NCBI GenBank assembly: GCA_041396905.1
Contig: JAWKXQ010000001.1
Location: 62,001 to 126,000 of the forward strand
Reading direction: 5' to 3'
Length of the DNA: 64,000 nucleotides
Source: JACXVD01 sp020446665
GTDB lineage: Bacteria > Pseudomonadota > Alphaproteobacteria > Sphingomonadales > Sphingomonadaceae
Shown here: positions 51,647 through 59,109 of the stretch, piece by piece
Layout: each line of letters starts with the position of its first letter
Position numbering within the stretch: position 1 is the first letter of the stretch
Made by a program: the position numbers and the translations under genes
The notes under the pieces: model-generated
Database searches by the model: none
Told to the model about the DNA's origin: nothing
What the model saw: only the letters and a program-made list of their open reading frames with translations

Positions 51647-52537
51647 TTACGCCAGCTCTTTGAGAAGAGCGTCCAAAGTCGTGCCAAGTTCCGAAGGCGA
51701 GGGCGAAACGCGGATTCCGGCGCTTTCCATCGCTTCGATCTTGTCTTCTGCGCCGCCCTGGCCACCGGAGACGATCGCCCCGGCATGGCCCATGCGGCGG
51801 CCCGGAGGCGCCGTGCGGCCGGCGATGAAGCCAACCATCGGCTTGCTGCGGCCACGCTTGGCTTCGTCCTTGATGAACTGCGCGGCTTCTTCTTCAGCCG
51901 AGCCGCCGATTTCACCGATCATGATGATCGACTTGGTTTCGTCATCCGCCAGGAACAGTTCCAGCACGTCGATGAAGTTGGTGCCGTTCACAGGGTCACC
52001 GCCAATGCCGACTGCCGTGGTCTGGCCGAGGCCGACAGTGGTGGTCTGGTGCACGGCTTCATAAGTCAGCGTGCCTGAACGGGAGACGACACCGACGCTG
52101 CCCTTGGAGAAGATGCTGCCGGGCATGATGCCGATCTTGCATTCATTGGGGGTCAGCACGCCGGGGCAGTTGGGGCCGATCAGGCGGCTCTTGGAACCCT
52201 GCAGCGCGCGCTTCACCCGCACCATGTCGAGTACCGGAACGCCTTCCGTGATGGCCACGATCAGTTCCATCTCCGCATCAATGGCTTCGAGGATCGAGTC
52301 TGCCGCGAAGGGCGGCGGTACATAGATGCAGCTGGCGGTCGCGCCGGTCGCGGCCTTGGCTTCGGCAACGGTGTTATATACCGGCAGGCCGATATGCTCG
52401 CTACCGCCCTTGCCGGGGGTCACACCCGCAACCATCTGCGTGCCATAGGCAAGCGCCTGCTCGGTGTGGAAAGTGCCGGTTTCACCGGTCATACCTTGGG
52501 TGAGGACTTTGGTGTTCTTATTTACGAGGATGCTCAT
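51647..52537 (-). CDS. sucD: Succinyl-CoA ligase alpha subunit
   Basis: A 296-residue subunit that carries the phosphohistidine (GHAGAIVSGG) in the conversion of succinyl-CoA to succinate with formation of ATP or GTP. MTGETGTFHTEQALAYGTQMVAGVTPGKGG (in part) binds CoA, and LIGPNCPGVLTPNECKIGIMPG is the family signature (in part). Normally sucC lies directly upstream; here the upstream neighbour is a toxin-antitoxin pair and no sucC occurs in the window. Confidence 0.95.
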   Translation of the reverse strand: MSILVNKNTKVLTQGMTGETGTFHTEQALAYGTQMVAGVTPGKGGSEHIGLPVYNTVAEAKAATGATASCIYVPPPFAADSILEAIDAEMELIVAITEGVPVLDMVRVKRALQGSKSRLIGPNCPGVLTPNECKIGIMPGSIFSKGSVGVVSRSGTLTYEAVHQTTTVGLGQTTAVGIGGDPVNGTNFIDVLELFLADDETKSIIMIGEIGGSAEEEAAQFIKDEAKRGRSKPMVGFIAGRTAPPGRRMGHAGAIVSGGQGGAEDKIEAMESAGIRVSPSPSELGTTLDALLKELA

Positions 52538-52548
52538 TTATTTTCCAA

Positions 52549-52977
52549 TCAATGGGTTAATTGCTTGAAAGGGTTGATCACGGTGACGTCGCCATAGGTT
52601 TGTCCGTCATTCAGGTCTTCAGTCACCAGAGTGTCTGCACCGGCTGCATGGGCGGCGGCGATGATGGCGCCATCCCAATAAGATGTTTCGAAGCGCTGCG
52701 AGAGGCGGATCCCTTCGCTGACAATGCGCTGGTCTATGGCAATACAATCGACTTCGCCGAGAAGCTCCACCCATTCCTGCGCCTCAGAAGGCGGAAGGGG
52801 GGAAGGTTTCAGCTTGATGGCATTGGCATAGAATTCCTGCAGCACTTGCGCGGAAATTGCGAAATCACCTTCGCCGATCACTCCTAATGCCACCTCATGC
52901 TTACCCGCATCGGCAGGCATGGCCTGCTGCGAGGCTGCGTAGAGCAGCACATTGGTATCGAGGAAACGCGTAGCCAT
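52549..52977 (-). CDS. PIN-domain toxin, VapC-like
   Basis: A 142-residue protein from ATG 52977, which has GGAAGGG upstream. FLDTNVLLYAAS carries the first PIN Asp, QEFYANA the Glu, and YWDGAIIAAAHAAGADTLVTEDLNDG the later Asp residues (in part). PIN toxins are Mg-dependent RNases that cut tRNA or rRNA. It starts four bases after the antitoxin stop and ends 11 bases before the sucD start region. The RNA target is unknown. Confidence 0.85.
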   Translation of the reverse strand: MATRFLDTNVLLYAASQQAMPADAGKHEVALGVIGEGDFAISAQVLQEFYANAIKLKPSPLPPSEAQEWVELLGEVDCIAIDQRIVSEGIRLSQRFETSYWDGAIIAAAHAAGADTLVTEDLNDGQTYGDVTVINPFKQLTH

Positions 52978-52981
52978 TGGG

Positions 52982-53227
52982 TTAGCCCTTCCTGCGGCGA
53001 TCATAAGTGGCATCGCGATCCCACTCGCTCATGTCGATACGGGCATTGGTGTTCCGGCCCAATTCGAGCATGCGCGCAATCGCGTTGCGCCTGCGTTCCT
53101 CCAGCCCCACCGTTTCCTCCATATGCTGGCGAAGCAAAGCGTTGACTGACGTCTTGCGCTCAGCCGCATGCAGCCGGAAGCGCTCCAGCAGCTTTTCATC
53201 GACAGCAAGGGTAAGATTGCGGGTCAT
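52982..53227 (-). CDS. Ribbon-helix-helix type antitoxin
   Basis: An 81-residue protein. RNLTLAVDEKLLERFRLHAAERKTSVNALLRQHM (in part) is a ribbon-helix-helix, with a strand, a loop and two helices. The C-terminal half is charged and probably wraps the toxin (MSEWDRDATYDRRRKG). It is directly upstream of the PIN toxin, the usual antitoxin-toxin order, and should repress the pair. Confidence 0.85.
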   Translation of the reverse strand: MTRNLTLAVDEKLLERFRLHAAERKTSVNALLRQHMEETVGLEERRRNAIARMLELGRNTNARIDMSEWDRDATYDRRRKG

Positions 53228-53315
53228 GGCGAAAATCCACAGTTACACAGGATATGTGTAAATTAGGTTGTTTGGCTCCTAAGGTCAACGTGGGGAGGGT
53301 GCTTGCGGTCTGACA

Positions 53316-53573
53316 TTACATCTTTCGTTCAAGGATCAGGAAATCGAGAATTCTGGAAATGGCCTTGTATGACTTCATTCCCGCGATTCTTCTCCACTTC
53401 TCAATCTGCTCATCAAACATCATGAAAATAGCCGCCCAAAAAATGGTGGCTGCTGCAAAAAAACTTCCGGCCAACAAAGGGTGTTGAATCAGGCCGCCTG
53501 GCAATTTCCTTCTCGATTTGGCCAACTGATCCAGATAAAAAAGCCGGTAAAAGTCCAAAGTGCAGACGACCAT
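53316..53573 (-). CDS. Small membrane protein, possibly the 3' part of a frameshifted gene
   Basis: An 85-residue frame with one strong helix (AGSFFAAATIFWAAIFMMF) and a basic tail. The upstream end overlaps another frame (53489-53686) with two helices. The two join if a T6 run near 53543 (minus strand TTTTTT) had one more base, giving one protein of about 125 residues with three helices. The genuine form is therefore uncertain. No family is recognised. Confidence 0.4.
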   Translation of the reverse strand: MVVCTLDFYRLFYLDQLAKSRRKLPGGLIQHPLLAGSFFAAATIFWAAIFMMFDEQIEKWRRIAGMKSYKAISRILDFLILERKM

Positions 53574-53686
53574 AGGGCGAGTGACTTCAGGTTATCGGTT
53601 CGAGCCACCCCCCTTCCGCAGGGGACTGGGGCCAAGATCAGCCCCGCCGCCACAAGCAGGAGGGAGGTGGTCATCAGGTCCATCAC
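53489..53686 (-). CDS. Small two-helix frame overlapping 53316-53573
   Basis: A 65-residue frame: MMDLMTTSLLLVAAGLILAP and, later, ALWSSALWTFTGFFIWI. It ends shortly after the T6 run where it could shift into the frame of 53316-53573. It starts within the mdh 3' end (ATG 53686; mdh stop at 53683), so it could be co-transcribed with mdh. Treat as a probable N-terminal half of a frameshifted gene. Confidence 0.4.
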   Translation of the reverse strand: MMDLMTTSLLLVAAGLILAPVPCGRGVARTDNLKSLALWSSALWTFTGFFIWISWPNREGNCQAA

Positions 53687-54645
53687 GCCAGCGAGCTATC
53701 CAGGCCCTTGCAAGCCTCAAGCAGCTCTTCGACCGCATCGACCGAAACCTTGAGGTTCTTGGCTTCTTCGTCGGACAGTTCGATTTCGACCACATCCTCG
53801 ATGCCGTTCGCGCCGATCACGGCGGGGACGCCGACATAGAGGCCGTTGACGCCATATTTGCCGTCCACATAGGCGGCGCAGGGCAGGATGCGCTTCTGGT
53901 CGCCCAGATAGGCTTCGGCCATGGCGATGGCGCTGGTGGCGGGCGCATAATAGGCGGAGCCGGTTTTCAGCAGGCCGACGATTTCGCCGCCGCCGCTGCG
54001 GGTGCGGGCGACGATTTCGTCGAGCCGGCTGGCGTCGATGCCCTTGATCTTGGCAAGGTCGTTCACCGGGATGCCGTTAACGGTGGAGTAGCTCAGCACC
54101 GGCACCATCGTGTCACCATGGCCGCCGAGCACGAAGGCGTTGACGTCCTTCACGCTGGTTTCGAATTCCCATGCAAGGAAAGTGGCGAAACGTGCGCTGT
54201 CGAGCACGCCGGCCATGCCGACGACCTTGTTATGCGGCAGGCCGGAGAATTCGCGCAGCGCCCACACCATCGCGTCGAGCGGGTTGGTGATGCAGATCAC
54301 GAATGCGTCGGGGCAGTTGTTCTTGATGCCTTCGCCCACCGCCTTCATCACGGAAAGGTTGATGCCCAGCAGATCGTCGCGGCTCATGCCCGGCTTGCGC
54401 GGCACGCCTGCGGTCACGATCACGACATCTGCGCCAGCCAGATCGGCATAATCATTGGTGCCGGTGATTTTTGCGTCGAACCCTTCGATCGGGCCGCACT
54501 GGGAAAGGTCCAGCGCCTTGCCCTGCGGCATGCCCTCGGCAATGTCGAACAGGACGACGTCGCCCATTTCACTCTTGGCTGCGAGGTGGGCGAGCGTGCC
54601 GCCAATCATGCCAGCGCCGATAAGCGCAATCTTCTTACGGGCCAT
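53683..54645 (-). CDS. mdh: Malate dehydrogenase
   Basis: A 320-residue NAD-dependent enzyme of the LDH-like type used by alphaproteobacteria. IALIGAGMIGGTLAHLAA binds NAD; VTAGVPRKPGMSRDDLLGIN contains the substrate Arg, and VLGGHGDTMVPV the catalytic His (first block in part). ATG 54645 is chosen over an upstream extension. It leads the TCA gene run; direct repeats of TTTGCAAT lie about 170 bases upstream of it. Confidence 0.95.
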   Translation of the reverse strand: MARKKIALIGAGMIGGTLAHLAAKSEMGDVVLFDIAEGMPQGKALDLSQCGPIEGFDAKITGTNDYADLAGADVVIVTAGVPRKPGMSRDDLLGINLSVMKAVGEGIKNNCPDAFVICITNPLDAMVWALREFSGLPHNKVVGMAGVLDSARFATFLAWEFETSVKDVNAFVLGGHGDTMVPVLSYSTVNGIPVNDLAKIKGIDASRLDEIVARTRSGGGEIVGLLKTGSAYYAPATSAIAMAEAYLGDQKRILPCAAYVDGKYGVNGLYVGVPAVIGANGIEDVVEIELSDEEAKNLKVSVDAVEELLEACKGLDSSLA

Positions 54646-54964
54646 GTCCGGTAATACCTTTCCCAAATTGCGGGAACGCGAAGCCAGAGCCAGATTACGC
54701 ACGCACACCCCCTCGTCCCGCGGCGGGGTAGCGACAAATTACGAAGCTGGCCTAGGCGTCTGAAAAGCCGATTGCAACCTGCAAAAAGTAGTATTCGGGA
54801 ACTATCTTTGCAATTGGTTTGCAATAGCAAAAGAGGTTTCACCTAATCCCGCTTTTGCAGCGCACAAGCTGGCTGGCCCGGCAGCGATCGAGGCTGCCTG
54901 CCATGCAAAAGATCAATGGATCAGGGGCGGCACGGTTCCACGCAAAGGCGGGCAGTGCCAGCGG
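54646..54964. other. Intergenic region between mdh and the GGDEF-EAL gene
   Basis: No gene is supported in these 319 bases. At 54807-54825 TTTGCAAT occurs twice with a three-base spacer, and at 54773-54786 ATTGCAAC is followed by CTGCAAAA. Such repeats resemble the TTTGCAAA-type boxes of RamB/ScfR-family regulators of short-chain acyl-CoA metabolism. The mdh promoter is expected here. Confidence 0.45.
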
Positions 54965-56866
54965 TCAGCCGACCTTGCGCAGCGGATTATCGCCTTCGCG
55001 TTCCTGCGCCAGCAACATGGCGGCGAGGTAATCGGGCACGGCGCGGCTGAAATAATAGCCCTGGCCCAATGTACAGCCCAGTTCGCGCACGCTGCGTACC
55101 TGTTCGATGGTTTCGATCCCTTCGGCCACGATGTCCATCCCCAGACGCGCGCCCATTTCGGCCACTGCATGGATGATCGCTTCGCTCTTCTTGTTGGCAC
55201 TGTTGCCCGACACGAAGCTGCGATCGACCTTGATCTTCTTGAACGGGAATTTGTTGAGATAGCCGAGCGAGGAATAGCCGGTGCCGAAATCATCCATCGC
55301 AAAGCGCACGCCCTTTGATGACAATTCTTCGATGAAGGCGCCGGTTACATCGCTATCGTCGAGGAACAGGCTTTCCGTCACTTCCAGTTCCAGCCGGCTC
55401 GGGTCAAGCTGCGCCTCGCGCAGGGCGTTGAGAATGCCAAGGGCAGCGCCGGGGGCCTTGATCTGCAAGGGCGAGAGGTTGACCGCGATGGTCACATCTT
55501 CCGGCCATTGCGCACAGGCCTTGGCGGCTTGAGCGGTGATCCAGTTGCCCAGCGTGATGATCACGCCGGTTTCTTCCGCCACCGGAATGAATTCGTCGGG
55601 GCGCAATTCGCCCTTTTCCGGGTGGAACCAGCGCACCAGCGCTTCGAAAGTGCGAATGCGCCCGCTTTCCAGATCGACAATCGGCTGAAAGAAGATCGAC
55701 AGCTCGTCCTTCTGGATCGCCGCGCGCAATTCCGCTTCGATTTCCTTGCGCCGGACAAGATCGCGGGTCATCGCCGGGGTGAAGAAACTGGCCTGATTCC
55801 GGCCATTGACCTTGGCATGATAGAGCGCAAGGTCAGAGGTCTGCATCAGTTCATTCAGGTCTTTCGCATCCTCGGGCATCAGAGCGATACCCATGGAACA
55901 GCCAACACTGATCCGCTCTTCATTCACGAAATAGGGACGGTTGATCTCTGCCTGCACCAGCCCGGCCAGCATTTCGCAATCGGCGCGGTGCTTCACTTCC
56001 GTCACTACGATGAATTCATCGCCGCCAAAGCGGGCGATCATGGCATTTTCAGGGACCTGTTCGGTCAGCCGCTCTGCCACCTGACGCAGCAATTCATCCC
56101 CGATTGTATGGCCGAGTATATCGTTGACTTCCTTGAACCGGTCGAGATCCATCCAGAACATCGCCAGCATCTGGTCTGCAGTGCGATTGGCGAAAATCTC
56201 GGACAGTTCGTGATCCAGGCCAGCGCGGTTGGCAAGGCCGGTGACCACGTCCGTGCGCGCCAGAACTTTCATTTTCTCTGCCAGTTCAGCGCTCTTTTCC
56301 GCTGAAGCAATCGAATCACGCAGCACCTGGTGCACATTAAGCGTGATCGAGGCCATGGCCGGGAACAGCAGCACCAGATTGACGATCAGCGCGGCGTGGA
56401 CAATCGGCGAATGGCCGACCAGCGAAGCAATCAGGATCGGCGCGATAACCAGCGCCAGCTGGCCCAGCGCAATGGTGGGGCTGCCAGCATTGCGGGCGCA
56501 AATCCCGATGCCATAGCCCAGCGCATTGGCCATCATCAGCACTTCAACCGCCGCGCCGACATCAGACGCCATCGCAATGGCGCAAATGGCGCCAATCAGG
56601 AAAGCGTAGCTGAAAGCCCCGATTTCATAGATGATTTCGAGCTTGCGCGTGCTGGTGCCGCTGTCATCCGGCGAAAGACCAAAGGCGGCCGTTACGCGGG
56701 CAACCGCCACCAATGTCAGTGCGATACAGGCATAATAGAGGATCGGCATACCGCTAACCGCGGCCGTGATCGCGCTGGAAACGATCCCGTTAACAGCGCC
56801 CAGCGCCAGGGATGTCGGCTGCGTATATAGCGTCCGCACCAGCAAGCGGCGCACACGTTCGCTCAA
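54965..56866 (-). CDS. Membrane-anchored GGDEF-EAL protein (c-di-GMP metabolism)
   Basis: A 633-residue protein with about five helices in residues 15-175, then a diguanylate cyclase domain (GGDEF at 281-285, intact; no RxxD I-site seen) and a phosphodiesterase domain with EAL at 408-410 and DDFGTGYSSLGYL. Both domains keep their signature residues, so either activity is possible. The TTG at 56866 is the first listed start but has no ribosome binding site; a GAGGAG lies 18 codons upstream before ATA-ATT in the same open frame. Confidence 0.88.
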   Translation of the reverse strand: MSERVRRLLVRTLYTQPTSLALGAVNGIVSSAITAAVSGMPILYYACIALTLVAVARVTAAFGLSPDDSGTSTRKLEIIYEIGAFSYAFLIGAICAIAMASDVGAAVEVLMMANALGYGIGICARNAGSPTIALGQLALVIAPILIASLVGHSPIVHAALIVNLVLLFPAMASITLNVHQVLRDSIASAEKSAELAEKMKVLARTDVVTGLANRAGLDHELSEIFANRTADQMLAMFWMDLDRFKEVNDILGHTIGDELLRQVAERLTEQVPENAMIARFGGDEFIVVTEVKHRADCEMLAGLVQAEINRPYFVNEERISVGCSMGIALMPEDAKDLNELMQTSDLALYHAKVNGRNQASFFTPAMTRDLVRRKEIEAELRAAIQKDELSIFFQPIVDLESGRIRTFEALVRWFHPEKGELRPDEFIPVAEETGVIITLGNWITAQAAKACAQWPEDVTIAVNLSPLQIKAPGAALGILNALREAQLDPSRLELEVTESLFLDDSDVTGAFIEELSSKGVRFAMDDFGTGYSSLGYLNKFPFKKIKVDRSFVSGNSANKKSEAIIHAVAEMGARLGMDIVAEGIETIEQVRSVRELGCTLGQGYYFSRAVPDYLAAMLLAQEREGDNPLRKVG

Positions 56867-57051
56867 CGCATCACTGCGCTTGCGAATGAACAGCTGCTTG
56901 AAGCCGATGGTAATTATTGTCTGCTCCTCAGTGACCCCGGGCAGGGTTCTAGAGCAGAGGTGGTCACTTTTTGGTTAACGCCTTGTTTGCCATTAACCCG
57001 CGCAGCAGCACTGGCCCGGCGCACGGGCCGGGTCGGGACAAGCCTGGGTGG

Positions 57052-57366
57052 TCAGCGCTGCGCCTGGCTGTTGGTTTCGCGTTCCAGCCGGTTGGCCATC
57101 CGCCGGTCCAGCGTGCGGCATACACCCAGCCACCAGTCATAACGTTCGCGGTCACCGGTGAAGAAAGCCTGCTTTGCCTGCAGCCGCGCCTCTTGCGCAG
57201 CGCCCAGCCCATGTTCGGCAAAATGGCGCAAGGCGGCATGCAGCAAGCGATCATCCTGACCGCCCCCGTCATTATCGTTCGCCGGGCAAGCCACCACACC
57301 GCGGGTCATCGCGCGGGCGAGCGGGCTGGAGCCTGGCGTACGGGAAGCGGCAAAATTGACCGGCAT
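57052..57366 (-). CDS. Small conserved hypothetical protein
   Basis: A 104-residue protein from ATG 57366, with GAGGAA eight bases upstream. The sequence is basic and helical: LLHAALRHFAEHGLGAAQEARLQA, then RYDWWLGVCRTLDRRMANRLE (both in part). There are no membrane segments and no known domain. It lies between the GGDEF-EAL gene and the cell wall hydrolase on the same strand and could be part of their transcript. Confidence 0.6.
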   Translation of the reverse strand: MPVNFAASRTPGSSPLARAMTRGVVACPANDNDGGGQDDRLLHAALRHFAEHGLGAAQEARLQAKQAFFTGDRERYDWWLGVCRTLDRRMANRLERETNSQAQR

Positions 57367-57499
57367 GCGGATATTTCCTCAACGGGATGTAACAGCGATT
57401 GGCCCTGTCTAGGGCAGGCCTACTAAAGCTTGGTTCTGTGACAAGGTTGACGGATATTAACGCTGTTTTATCTGGTAAAAACAGCCGCTTGGCCGGAGG

Positions 57500-58648
57500 T
57501 TATTTTGCCTTGGCCGGGTCTGCGATCCAGCGGCCGGAATTGGCATATTCCGCCTTCACATTGCTGGCCTCTGGCAGATCCTCGGCGGTGAACAGCGCAT
57601 CACCGCCGCGGGCCTGCACTGCCGCGCTATAGGCGGGCGGCGGAGCAGCGGTGCCGGGGCGCTGTCCGGCTTCTGCCTTCTTGCGCGCTTCTTCAAAGGC
57701 GCGGGCCAGCGCCAGCGGATCCGTGGCGGCGGCGCTTTCCGTTACCGCGCTGCGCGGCTTGGGCGCTGCGAGCGGCTCACCTCCGCGATAGGCGGAGGTA
57801 AACGCGCCGGATTTGCCCGCCGCACCGCGCCAGCGATAGAATGTGTGCAGCCCGATCGTGCCGACATTATCGAGGCTGGATGCCCAATAGGGCATGACAT
57901 AGGTTGCATGGTAATGGGTGGCGAGGCCAACCGGCCGGAATACGTCGCCTGCCAGCGCATCTTCGGCCACCATCCGCGCGCGGGCCATGCCGGATGCAGA
58001 AGGTTTGCGGTTAAGCGAGCCATCGCAGGTAAAGCTGAACTGGCAGCCGGTCACCCGCTCGCTGCCCTGGAACACCACGCCGCACACGCTGTTGGGGTAG
58101 CTGGGATGGGCCACGCGGTTGAGGATCACCTGCGCCACGGCGCGCTGCCCGTCCAGGCTTTCGCTGGCCGCTTCGTAATAGACCGCCATGGCAAGGCACT
58201 GGCTGGCCCGCATCCTGTCCGTGCCGCTGCCTGCGAAATAGAAACTGCGCGCAGACGGGCCTGCTTCATGCGTTTGCACCAGTTCGGCGGTATCATCAGA
58301 GCTGAAGGGGTTCAGCTTGTCGAGGAAGCTCGGCTCGTCATAGGTGATCTGCGGCGCGTCTTCGAGATAGTAGAAGGCGGAACCGGGGAAGCTTTGCCCG
58401 GCCTGTTCAAAGGGCATGGGCTGCACCAGCTCGGTCCGGACGCCGCCCAGCATTTCCGGGGCAATGGCCTGCCACTGTTCCGGCGCTGCCCAGGCAGGCA
58501 CTGCCACTGCTGCGCCCAGCAGCACCAGCCGCCGCCCGTAATGGCGGACTGCACCCCGCCGCCGCCCGACCGGGCGCGGCTTGCGGCTCACCCGCGCAGA
58601 GAAATCTGCCGGGTGATAATCCTCCATATAGGTGCGCAGTTCAGTCAA
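57500..58648 (-). CDS. Cell wall hydrolase, SleB-like (Hydrolase_2)
   Basis: A 382-residue protein from TTG 58648, chosen because GGAG lies six bases upstream; a TTG five codons earlier is possible. A membrane or signal segment (RLVLLGAAVAVPAWA, residues about 40-55) is followed by the Hydrolase_2 domain: CLAMAVYYEAASES with the catalytic Glu, GQRAVAQVILNRV and ATHYHATYVMPYW. Such enzymes are lytic transglycosylase-like hydrolases acting on peptidoglycan. The C-terminal 80 residues are Ala/Pro-rich. Confidence 0.88.
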   Translation of the reverse strand: MTELRTYMEDYHPADFSARVSRKPRPVGRRRGAVRHYGRRLVLLGAAVAVPAWAAPEQWQAIAPEMLGGVRTELVQPMPFEQAGQSFPGSAFYYLEDAPQITYDEPSFLDKLNPFSSDDTAELVQTHEAGPSARSFYFAGSGTDRMRASQCLAMAVYYEAASESLDGQRAVAQVILNRVAHPSYPNSVCGVVFQGSERVTGCQFSFTCDGSLNRKPSASGMARARMVAEDALAGDVFRPVGLATHYHATYVMPYWASSLDNVGTIGLHTFYRWRGAAGKSGAFTSAYRGGEPLAAPKPRSAVTESAAATDPLALARAFEEARKKAEAGQRPGTAAPPPAYSAAVQARGGDALFTAEDLPEASNVKAEYANSGRWIADPAKAK

Positions 58649-58814
58649 ATCGGCTCCTGCCAAAATCGCGCCTTGGCGCGTATCACCCGGCGGCTTAACC
58701 GACGAGCGTGGATTCCAGACTGTCCCTTGGCAGGACAGGCTGAAAGGCGGGGTTAAATGGCATGCTGAATGAAACCCTAAATCGCACTTTGCTTGCGCCG
58801 GATCGATGGCGGGT

Positions 58815-58995
58815 GTAAGGGCGCGATCACGTCACGGGTTGTCCGGGTAACCGGGCCTAAGAGGGAAAGAGGTGCAATGCCTCCGCTGCCCCCGCAACTG
58901 TGACCGGGGAGCGATCCTGCTACATGCCACTGGTTCAAGACCGGGAAGGCGGCGGGAAAGCGACGATCCGGGAGCCAGGAGACCTGCCCATGATG
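58815..58995 (+). ncRNA. Cobalamin riboswitch upstream of btuB
   Basis: The conserved elements are in order: GGTGCAATGCCTCCGCTGCC, CCCGCAACTGTGACCGGGGAG (in part), and the B12 box AGCCAGGAGACCTGCC at 58973-58988. It lies about 115 bases before btuB, on its strand. Adenosylcobalamin binding should shut down expression of the outer-membrane receptor. The gap beyond it (58996-59109) contains hairpins that may be the expression platform. The bounds are approximate. Confidence 0.93.
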
Positions 58996-59109
58996 GTCGT
59001 TCCGCAGCCGGGCGGGGTGTACCGGAATGCAGCGTGGACCGCGTGCGAGAAAGCAAAGCGCGCGGGCCTCTCGCCATGAACGGCAAGTCGTTCAATGGTT
59101 GGAGGTATT

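Noticed and set aside
51613..51915. N-terminal extension of SucA by about 100 residues
   Set aside because: It overlaps sucD in another frame, is basic and low-complexity, and the ATG at 51612 has a ribosome binding site.
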